Assembly: GCA_030605085.1 (NCBI GenBank)
Contig: JAUWBH010000161.1
Location: 1-14,181 of the forward strand
DNA: 14,181 nt
Source of the DNA: Promethearchaeota archaeon
Lineage (GTDB): Archaea > Asgardarchaeota > Lokiarchaeia > Sigynarchaeales > SOKP01
Direction: 5' to 3'
Shown: positions 6,468 to 11,792 of the stretch, piece after piece
How positions within the stretch are numbered: the first letter of the stretch is position 1
How the letters are laid out: every line of letters begins with the position of its first letter
The notes under the pieces: generated by a model
What the model saw: the letters and a program-made list of their open reading frames with translations, nothing else
Databases searched by the model: none
What the model was told of the DNA's origin: nothing
Made by a program: the position numbers and the translations under genes

Positions 6468-7172
6468 ATGCTTGTATTTGAAGGATGGATTGATGGAATT
6501 ACTGCAGCAGGCGTAGTTATTATTGGATGTGTATGTGGATTGATCTTTATCTATAAATCGAAAAAGCTAGAAGCTGGACTTCTTTTTTATTTGGGGTTAC
6601 TTATTATTTTGGCGGGGCTTGCGTTTTTAGGAGTATTTTTAGATTTTTTAACCGTTATTTTCACTGGTAGCAATATGGATAACACATACGGAATGATCGG
6701 GCTCTTATCATACATCTGGGTTGCGCCCCTTGTCGTTCTTGGAATGTATATTGGCGCCGAGCTTCTGGTACCAGAAAAAAAGTTGCATATTACAATTGTA
6801 TACATAATTTTAATGATCGTTTTTGAGATATTGATATTTTTAAATCCATTGGGCAGTTTGAATTTTGTTTATCCTAAAAAACCAGGTGAAAAGTTAATTG
6901 ATTACAATCTCGTTTTGTTTTCCCCTGCAGGAATCTTAATGATTATATTTATTGTCTCGATGATAATATTCTTAGGCGTGGGTTTTTTAGTAAAAGGGAT
7001 TCAAGCTACTGGAGATTTAAGGAAAAAATTTTTATTTTTATCAATAGGTGTTTTTATATATTCTATTTTTGGATTACTTGAGAGCTTAACTGAACCAGGA
7101 CTTCTTTTAATTATCATTAGAATTGGTTATATTAGCGGTCCTATGTTTATGTATTTAGGATTAAAATCCTAA
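6468..7172 (+). CDS. Seven-helix integral membrane protein
   Basis: The 234-residue product has seven hydrophobic helices at about residues 9-29, 36-65, 75-98, 107-128, 150-178, 188-206 and 211-232. The loops are short, apart from one of about 20 residues between helices 4 and 5 (YPKKPGEKLIDYN). There is no signal peptide beyond helix 1 and no soluble domain. The topology resembles the seven-helix sensor or receptor-like proteins common in Asgard and other archaea, but no catalytic or retinal-binding residue is evident; helix 7 lacks the retinal lysine. GGTGA (6454-6458) is a good SD 9 bases before the ATG, and a TATA-like stretch lies near 6389-6398. The gene is followed by a long T-tract. 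Function is unknown. Confidence 0.7.
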   Translation: MLVFEGWIDGITAAGVVIIGCVCGLIFIYKSKKLEAGLLFYLGLLIILAGLAFLGVFLDFLTVIFTGSNMDNTYGMIGLLSYIWVAPLVVLGMYIGAELLVPEKKLHITIVYIILMIVFEILIFLNPLGSLNFVYPKKPGEKLIDYNLVLFSPAGILMIIFIVSMIIFLGVGFLVKGIQATGDLRKKFLFLSIGVFIYSIFGLLESLTEPGLLLIIIRIGYISGPMFMYLGLKS

Positions 7173-7176
7173 GTCA

Positions 7177-7213
7177 ATTAAAAAAACTTTTTTTTATTTT
7201 TTTATTTTTAATT
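7177..7213 (+). terminator. T-rich terminator after the membrane protein gene
   Basis: Nearly continuous T (about 7188-7210) begins 16 bases after the stop. It is flanked by AATTAAAAA (from 7177) and TTTTTAATT (to about 7211), which can pair. This is typical of archaeal T-tract termination and separates the gene from the modifier gene downstream. Confidence 0.6.
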
Positions 7214-7365
7214 AAAAAAGTGTGAAATCTAAACGCTTTCATATATAATCTGATTTTAAAAAAAAAATATCTAAAAAAATTAAAATTGAAACTTAACATA
7301 TTATTATTTAATTATTTAATACAAATTATAGAATGAAAATTAAAAATAAAAGAAGCGAATGATTA

Positions 7366-7620
7366 ATGAGAATCTCAGTGGAAGATAGCCGAACAGGTAA
7401 ATTGATAAAACTTGACGTAAAAGAGCATCATGTAATTGAACGTATCGTAGATATTATAATTAAACATATGGGTATTATTAGCGCTGAACAACGTTCATAT
7501 ACATTAGTTCTTAATGGTCAGGAATTACCAACTAATATCACTGTTAAGGACGCTGTTCATAAGTTTGGCTTAAAGGAGAATGATAAGTTGGCTTTATGGG
7601 CTAGGGTAGTTGGAGGGTAG
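7366..7620 (+). CDS. Ubiquitin-like modifier ending in Gly-Gly
   Basis: This is an 84-residue beta-grasp protein slightly longer than ubiquitin (76). It shows the first hairpin (RISVEDSRTGKLIKLDV, residues 2-18), a helix (HHVIERIVDIIIKHMG, 21-36), then YTLVLNGQEL (45-54) matching the ubiquitin LIFAGKQL region, and a last strand DKLALWARVVGG (73-84). The C-terminus is Gly83-Gly84 with no residue after it, so it is made in mature form and needs no protease before activation. Lysines at 12, 15, 19, 33, 61, 66, 70 and 74 could in principle accept chains. It converges on the E2 gene 95 bases away; E1 and a JAMM peptidase lie on the opposite strand. The start has no SD, and an A/T element at about 7340-7348 suggests a leaderless or short-leader transcript. 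Confidence 0.88.
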   Translation: MRISVEDSRTGKLIKLDVKEHHVIERIVDIIIKHMGIISAEQRSYTLVLNGQELPTNITVKDAVHKFGLKENDKLALWARVVGG

Positions 7621-7651
7621 CTCTTTAGTAATTCTGTCATATTTCATTACC

Positions 7652-7673
7652 AAAAAAAGGAATTTTAAAAAAA
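7652..7673 (-). terminator. T-tracts after the E2 gene
   Basis: Two A7 runs (7652-7658 and 7667-7673) in the convergent spacer read as T7 on the minus strand, about 43 and 58 bases after the E2 stop. They are suitable for archaeal termination. A matching tract for the modifier transcript is less clear. Confidence 0.4.
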
Positions 7674-7715
7674 GGGCAGAATTTTAATAACCTTATTTCT
7701 CTTTATAGACTTATC

Positions 7716-8291
7716 TTATTCGTCAATAATAATGATATCTTCATCATCCGCCCCTTTTTCTTCTTCTGCTTCTTCGATATCATATTGTAATCTGAGATCT
7801 GCCATAGAATTTTGCTTAAAAAATTCAGCAGCTTTTTTACATATAGGATAATTTAAAGAATCATCAGGATTAGGGTTTTCCACCAACATTTGCAACGCCT
7901 TTACGGTTGATTCGAGATCGGAAAGGCGAGACCATTTCTTTAATATATTGAGGCAAATAAATCCAGTACCAGTTTCATCTGTATAATAGTTAGATTTAAC
8001 AGGATGTATATTGGGATGGAGAATATCAGAGTACCAACTAAAATCAAGCCCTCCTGGATAGGGAAAGCTTCTGTTAAGCTTTAGAAAAACTCGATGGGCT
8101 TTTTGGGGGATTAAATCCATGTCACCTTTCTCTAATTTCATTAAAAATCCAACCGCTCTTATGTTGATTATAAATTCGACTGAGTTTTCGTCTTGAATTA
8201 CGGTTCCTTCTTCGAGAACGCCTAAACTCTCTAATGTTTTTAACTCATTATTGATTCTGTCAACCCATATCTCCTTGGGTAATTCGGGAAT
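7716..8291 (-). CDS. E2 ubiquitin-conjugating-like enzyme, probable ATT start
   Basis: The E2 carries the activated modifier as a thioester on a cysteine and passes it to targets. The first ATG (8141) would remove helix 1 and strands 1-2. The frame continues 54 codons upstream to TAA 8304-8306 and encodes what an E2 needs: helix PELPKEIWVDRINNELKTLE, then a strand VEFIINIRAVGF. No ATG, GTG or TTG occurs there. ATT at 8291 lies where a leaderless transcript from TATA 8313-8321 would begin, so I place the start there (191 residues). Motifs by that numbering: FPYPGG (76-81), HPNI (92-95), catalytic FICLNILKKW (Cys113), LVENPNPDDSLN (136-147). Between HPN and Cys113 are 18 residues instead of the usual 7. 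The tail (from about 171) is acidic, ending DDEDIIIIDE. An assembly error at the 5' end is the alternative to an unusual start. Confidence 0.85.
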   Translation of the reverse strand: MPELPKEIWVDRINNELKTLESLGVLEEGTVIQDENSVEFIINIRAVGFLMKLEKGDMDLIPQKAHRVFLKLNRSFPYPGGLDFSWYSDILHPNIHPVKSNYYTDETGTGFICLNILKKWSRLSDLESTVKALQMLVENPNPDDSLNYPICKKAAEFFKQNSMADLRLQYDIEEAEEEKGADDEDIIIIDE

Positions 8292-8312
8292 TTTTAAGAC
8301 CTTTTATTCTTT

Positions 8313-8321
8313 TATTTAAAA
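8313..8321 (-). promoter_or_regulatory. TATA element of the E2 gene
   Basis: TTTTAAATA on the minus strand lies 22-30 bases before the proposed ATT start at 8291, the normal distance to an archaeal transcription start. It shows that E2 has its own promoter, separate from the E1/JAMM/GTPase operon, and supports a leaderless mRNA. The rest of the spacer to 8504 is AT-rich with no gene; a small hairpin AAAGT-TAAT-ACTTT lies near 8430-8445. Confidence 0.5.
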
Positions 8322-8504
8322 GATGAAATCAAATCTCACACATAAATAAGTGTTTTTAACTAATATATATTTCTCATAAATATTAATTTTAAACATTAAT
8401 TATTAAAAAATTTCTAATTTATATGTATTTAAAGTTAATACTTTAAGCTAAAAAACAGTATAAGCTGAATTTTACATAATAAGAAATATTTTTTTGAAGT
8501 AAAA

Positions 8505-9398
8505 TTAATTTTTTTTATAGGAACAAGTCCAACACTCAGGGTTTTTCAGCTTTTTAATTGTTTCAAATTTATTTGTTAGTCCATTATAATTAAGTTGTTT
8601 CCCTATGAGTGGTTTTCCTATATGTAAATTCCATTTTCCATGCTCTTTAAAATAATCAAGACCTAAAATAAATTTCAATACTTGTTGCGACTGAATTCCA
8701 CCAATTATTGAGGTAGTAGTGATAATAGTTGCGATTTTTCCAAAAGTTTCACCATTTTCAGATTTAATTTCTTGGCCAGTACACGAAAATTTTTTCCACA
8801 TTAAATCCAGGTCGGTACCAGTAATGCCACATTGCAAACAAGCTGCGTTTTCTACACTTGAATAAACTGCCTGAACAGAACCGTAAAATTCGTCAATTCC
8901 AGAATCTATGAAAGGGATACCATTATAATACGAATAATTATTTGCTTCAAGCCGAGCTTCTAAATTATCAAGGCAAGAGCAAATCACATCGCATTGTTTA
9001 TAAAGATTTTTATCAATACTGTTTAAATCCTTTTTTATTGGAACGATATTTACCTCTGGATTTAATTCTTCACAGACTTTCTTAACAACATCGACTTTAT
9101 ATTTATTTTCTATTGCGCTATCCATATTGAATAAAACACATCGATTTAAGTTTGATTTTTCGATGATATCAAAATCAATTAAAACTATTTTTCCAATCCC
9201 CGTTAAAACTAAATTCTTTACTAGCTCATTGCCAGTCGCTCCTGCGCCAACAACCATAACTGTTGCATTAGCTATTTTATTTTGATCCCATCCGGCTATT
9301 CGTTTTTGACGATCGTACTTATCGTCGTCTATTGATGTCTCTTCTAAAACTTCTAAATCTTCAACTTCTTCTTTTTTTGTCATTTTAATGTTAAACAA
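8505..9398 (-). CDS. E1-like ubiquitin-activating enzyme (minimal, UBA/ThiF fold)
   Basis: This enzyme adenylates the modifier C-terminus with ATP and hands it to the E2. It is 297 residues: one adenylation domain without the separate catalytic-cysteine and ubiquitin-fold domains of eukaryotic E1. Motifs: DRQKRIAGWDQ (29-39), the nucleotide loop VVGAGATGNELVKNL (49-63), DFDIIEKSNLNRCVLF (75-90, with the ATP-contacting arginine 86), CSCLDN (140-145), and zinc-binding CLQC (187-190) and CWTC (289-292). FSCTGQE (Cys206) lies where Uba4-type E1s place their active cysteine. The acidic N-terminus (10-27) is extra. The TTG at 9398 opens the frame 10 bases after the JAMM stop; an ATG at 9383 is an equally possible start, and neither has an SD. 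It is the third gene of the operon. Confidence 0.9.
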   Translation of the reverse strand: MFNIKMTKKEEVEDLEVLEETSIDDDKYDRQKRIAGWDQNKIANATVMVVGAGATGNELVKNLVLTGIGKIVLIDFDIIEKSNLNRCVLFNMDSAIENKYKVDVVKKVCEELNPEVNIVPIKKDLNSIDKNLYKQCDVICSCLDNLEARLEANNYSYYNGIPFIDSGIDEFYGSVQAVYSSVENAACLQCGITGTDLDLMWKKFSCTGQEIKSENGETFGKIATIITTTSIIGGIQSQQVLKFILGLDYFKEHGKWNLHIGKPLIGKQLNYNGLTNKFETIKKLKNPECWTCSYKKN

Positions 9399-9408
9399 AT
9401 CGAGTTAT

Positions 9409-9900
9409 TTATCCAGAGATAATTGCAAAACTCAGTTCTCTATATTTTTTGATATTATTATTGTCTAGCGCGAAAAAATTGAAAGAATCTTTAATAGGAT
9501 CAACGACCAAAGCTACTTGATACGATTCAGGAAAGAAAAATTCTTGTGTTGCTATATCAATAGTACTCAAAAAACATCCGAAATTTGGATGAGAATGCCA
9601 CCAACCGAGCACGCGAATGTCTTTGTCTTTTCTTTTATGTTTTAATTTCTGAAATTTTTCATCGTATTGACCAGCAGTTCCTTCAATTTGTGCCGTTGAA
9701 TATTTATGACTGTGAATTGCGCCTTTAATATAGAGTGGATCCCTTATTATAACATATGTTTGTCCTTTCCATTTAAAGATATTCCCAATTAAATATCCAA
9801 ATATTTCTAAATTAGTACTTTTGCATAGTTTTACAATAAATTCTATAACTTTTTTCGTAACATAAACCGGGAAAACGAAGTCATCATCGTCTATATTCAT
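9409..9900 (-). CDS. JAMM/MPN+ metalloprotease, Rpn11-like deubiquitinase
   Basis: This is a 163-residue zinc isopeptidase domain of minimal MPN length. The complete JAMM set is visible: Glu32 (LEIFGYLIG) and H-S-H-x7-S-x2-D in WWHSHPNFGCFLSTIDIATQ (His102, His104, Ser112, Asp115). The GW-x-HSHP-x-FGC-x-LS-x2-D-x-TQ stretch is very close to the eukaryotic Rpn11/CSN5 pattern, including the cysteine after FG. The modifier already ends in Gly-Gly, so the likely job is removal of conjugated modifier rather than maturation. The second operon gene, it starts 8 bases after the GTPase stop with AGGAAAAG in the gap as SD. No extra domain ties it to a proteasome. Confidence 0.92.
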   Translation of the reverse strand: MNIDDDDFVFPVYVTKKVIEFIVKLCKSTNLEIFGYLIGNIFKWKGQTYVIIRDPLYIKGAIHSHKYSTAQIEGTAGQYDEKFQKLKHKRKDKDIRVLGWWHSHPNFGCFLSTIDIATQEFFFPESYQVALVVDPIKDSFNFFALDNNNIKKYRELSFAIISG

Positions 9901-9908
9901 CTTTTCCT

Positions 9909-10832
9909 TTAATCTCGGCTTTGTTGTTCTTGAATTTTGTCTAATATTGAATTTATTAATATTTCATTAAATATTGAATCTATCTCTTTTTTTGCATCTT
10001 TATGGATTGCAGAAAATCCGTAAGTTTTAATTCCAAACGATTTTTCTATTTTTTCTGGTTCAAAGGCAGCATCTTCAATATCTTGGAAGTTTGCGATTAT
10101 GTAAAAATCTGCTTTTTTCACTTTTGGTTTTAATCGAGAAACTAATCTTTTTGTTCTTCCTAAATTACTTGCTGCTGAATTTGTAATAATGCAAATTGCA
10201 TCCACAGTATTTAATAAAGGTCTATAAGTTTTTGATTTATCAACTAATTCTTCTAAATCGAATTCTCTTAACAAAAATTGTTTTAAATCGCCTAAATCAG
10301 ATACATTTACCGTTTTTTGTATAACTTCAATTAAGTCATCATCTAATTCGAGAATAGTCTCTCCGGGAAATAAATCCATGATAGTTGTCTTTCCAACACC
10401 GATCTCTCCAGTTAATAATATTTTGGGAGGTATAAAAATATATTCTTCCACGAATTCATCAAAGTCATAAAATTCGGAGACACATCCTCTAAAATCTTCT
10501 AATTGTGATCGAAATCTATTTATAAATTCTTTTTTTATCAATTCAACTTGGGGTCTCGCTTCTTCTTCTGGATCGTCAATGTCGGTGACAATTACAAACA
10601 TGGCACCAAATTCAATGTCGTAGGAATAAACAAAATTGCAATTCATGAAATTGAGGGATCTTATATCGCCCCCTTGAATTTCTTTAGCGAACGAGCTTAT
10701 TGCAGTAAGGAATCCACCAATTAAATCTTCTTCCACAAAATTTTCCTCAACTTCTGCTGAAGGCTCCACGAAAAATTTTTTAGCGTAACAAACTACGCCC
10801 CCTAAAGTTAAAACAAAAATTCTTGAGATCAT
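9909..10832 (-). CDS. Longin-like domain fused to small GTPase
   Basis: The product has 307 residues. Residues 1-115 form a longin/roadblock-type alpha-beta domain (MISRIFVLTLGGVVCYAKKF, then EEDLIGGFLTAISSFAKEI, FVYSYDIEFGAMFVIVTDID, VELIKKEFINRF). Residues 136-300 form a Ras/Arf-like GTPase: P-loop LLTGEIGVGKTTI (139-151), DTV-type strand NTVDAICIITNSA (208-220), FYIIANFQDIEDAA (243-256) in the place of NKxD, and GFSAIHKDA (272-280) as the G5 loop. The guanine-specificity motif is thus altered (ANFQD). Longin domains regulate or recruit trafficking GTPases in eukaryotes, and such fusions are typical of Asgard genomes. First in the operon with JAMM and E1, it implies that modifier activation or removal is linked to a GTP-controlled, perhaps membrane-associated, process. 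GAGG at 10847-10850 is a possible distant SD. Confidence 0.8.
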   Translation of the reverse strand: MISRIFVLTLGGVVCYAKKFFVEPSAEVEENFVEEDLIGGFLTAISSFAKEIQGGDIRSLNFMNCNFVYSYDIEFGAMFVIVTDIDDPEEEARPQVELIKKEFINRFRSQLEDFRGCVSEFYDFDEFVEEYIFIPPKILLTGEIGVGKTTIMDLFPGETILELDDDLIEVIQKTVNVSDLGDLKQFLLREFDLEELVDKSKTYRPLLNTVDAICIITNSAASNLGRTKRLVSRLKPKVKKADFYIIANFQDIEDAAFEPEKIEKSFGIKTYGFSAIHKDAKKEIDSIFNEILINSILDKIQEQQSRD

Positions 10833-10861
10833 TTCAGATTTCTTTTCCTCTTTGCTTATTT

Positions 10862-10877
10862 ATTAATAAATATAAAG
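10862..10877 (-). promoter_or_regulatory. TATA region of the longin-GTPase/JAMM/E1 operon
   Basis: On the minus strand CTTTATATTT, ending in an AT-rich run, lies 30-45 bases before the ATG at 10832. This is consistent with a short-leader transcript for all three genes. No repeat or operator is obvious next to it. Confidence 0.45.
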
Positions 10878-11105
10878 AGCTCATTTACTAACATTGCATA
10901 ATGGATTAAATTTTTAATACTCTATTTTTAATTTTCATTTTCTTATATTTATTTATTTTTAAGTTTATTGCACATTTTAATTTAATTCAATTTATATAGT
11001 CAAAAAAATCAATAACATTTATACCAAATATTATCAAATAATAGTATTTTTGTAATTATTTCGAAAATACTACTGTAAATCAGAAAGTCTTTACACTATA
11101 GACGC
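10878..11105. other. AT-rich divergent spacer
   Basis: This lies between the GTPase operon (minus) and the structured-RNA candidate (plus). It has long A/T stretches and no frame of note on either strand. I see only the promoter regions listed at its two edges. Confidence 0.4.
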
Positions 11106-11113
11106 TTAAATAT
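11106..11113 (+). promoter_or_regulatory. TATA element before the structured-RNA candidate
   Basis: TTAAATAT preceded by GACGC puts a transcription start at about 11133-11136, exactly where the first RNA hairpin begins. Between them a perfect palindrome (CTCAATAT 11119-11126 and ATATTGAG 11131-11138, loop TAAT) overlaps the predicted start and could be an operator. Confidence 0.5.
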
Positions 11114-11132
11114 TTTAACTCAATATTAATAT

Positions 11133-11334
11133 ATTGAGGAGTTCCCTCAATAGTAGAAAAGTTTTCTCGTTCCGAGAATGGGAGAGCATAACTGAAAGCC
11201 CGTCCAGCGCAGATCTGGATGACGACCTTTCGGAGTAGAAAAGCATTCCCAAATTCCGCAACGGATGACGGGATAGAGGCGTTCGGACTAATGCCGCAAA
11301 TAATTCAACAAAATATCGTTGATAACATTATTTG
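11133..11334 (+). ncRNA. GC-rich structured RNA candidate, family unknown
   Basis: This island of roughly balanced base composition is set in very AT-rich DNA with no coding frame. Helices visible by eye: 11132-11139/11145-11152 (8 bp); TTCTCG/CGAGAA 11164-11169/11173-11178; closing helix TGGGAG/TTCCCA 11179-11184/11246-11251; inside it an irregular 14-bp hairpin, CTGAAAG/CTTTCGG 11192-11198/11227-11233 continuing as CGTCCAG 11201-11207 with CTG 11215-11217 and GACG 11221-11224; TCCG/CGGA 11255-11258/11262-11265; GGCGTT/AATGCC 11278-11283/11290-11295; and CAAATAAT/ATTATTTG 11297-11304/11327-11334 around TCAAC/GTTGA. AGTAGAAAAG (11152, 11234) and GGATGACG (11217, 11263) each occur twice. I do not recognise RNase P, SRP, 5S, tRNA, box C/D or a known riboswitch. 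The strand is set by the TATA element. Confidence 0.6.
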
Positions 11335-11389
11335 AAATAATTTGAATATCGTTTTATTCATTTTGATAGTCTTATTAATACTATTGCTC

Positions 11390-11415
11390 AGAATTTATTA
11401 TCTGCAATAAATTTT
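11390..11415. repeat. Hairpin in the spacer after the RNA candidate
   Basis: AATTTATT (11392-11399) and AATAAATT (11406-11413) are perfect complements around ATCTGC, extendable by an A-T and a G-T pair. It may be a 3'-end structure or chance in AT-rich DNA. The rest of 11335-11501 shows nothing else apart from TTTTTAAAT (11469-11477), a TATA element for the small gene that follows. Confidence 0.35.
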
Positions 11416-11501
11416 CAATTTTAATACGATAAGTAAATATTACAAAATTTTAAATAAGTTCGAATAGATTTTTAAATCAAAGCATTAGTTATGTTATTTA
11501 T

Positions 11502-11645
11502 ATGAGCGACCAAAAAGAAAAAGAAAAAGTTACGGAAGAAGAAGAATCTCATGATTGGAATGTAGCTATTGAAGATAAAGAAATTCCAGAGATAAAACCT
11601 CCAAATGATAAAATTATTTATCACAATCTTATAAAAAAAGATTAA
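11502..11645 (+). CDS. Small acidic protein (47 aa)
   Basis: The product begins MSDQKEKEKVTEEEE and continues HDWNVAIEDKEIPEIKPPN to IIYHNLIKKD. It is unrecognised, hydrophilic and probably disordered in its first 16 residues, with an aromatic, proline-containing second half. TTTTTAAAT at 11469-11477 puts a transcription start at about 11500, so translation would be leaderless from this ATG. The opposite strand carries a 68-residue F/N/I-rich frame (11472-11678), which looks like a shadow of the AT-rich codons. It sits between the structured-RNA candidate and the FAD enzyme, on the same strand as both. Confidence 0.45.
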   Translation: MSDQKEKEKVTEEEESHDWNVAIEDKEIPEIKPPNDKIIYHNLIKKD

Positions 11646-11792
11646 ATCAAATTTTATCTTAATGTGACTATTTATCATTCTAATTATAAATGAGAATCCA
11701 TAATGAACTTAGTAAAAGTGTTTTTTAGTAAATATTTTTAATTTTTTAAAAGATAATTGCATTTTAATTAAAATTATGTTAATCGAATCGAA

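Noticed and set aside
7716..8141. E2 gene starting at the ATG at 8141
   Set aside because: It would delete helix 1 and the first strands of the UBC fold, while the upstream in-frame codons encode exactly those elements.
11133..11300. RNase P RNA, SRP RNA, 5S rRNA, box C/D RNA or TPP riboswitch
   Set aside because: The conserved boxes of these RNAs are not present in the right order. GGATGACG is only similar to a C box, and CCAGCG/CTGGAT resembles TPP-riboswitch pieces in the wrong arrangement.
11472..11678. 68-residue minus-strand frame rich in Phe, Asn and Ile
   Set aside because: Composition is that of a shadow frame opposite lysine/glutamate codons; the plus-strand 47-residue frame has a better promoter and normal protein character.
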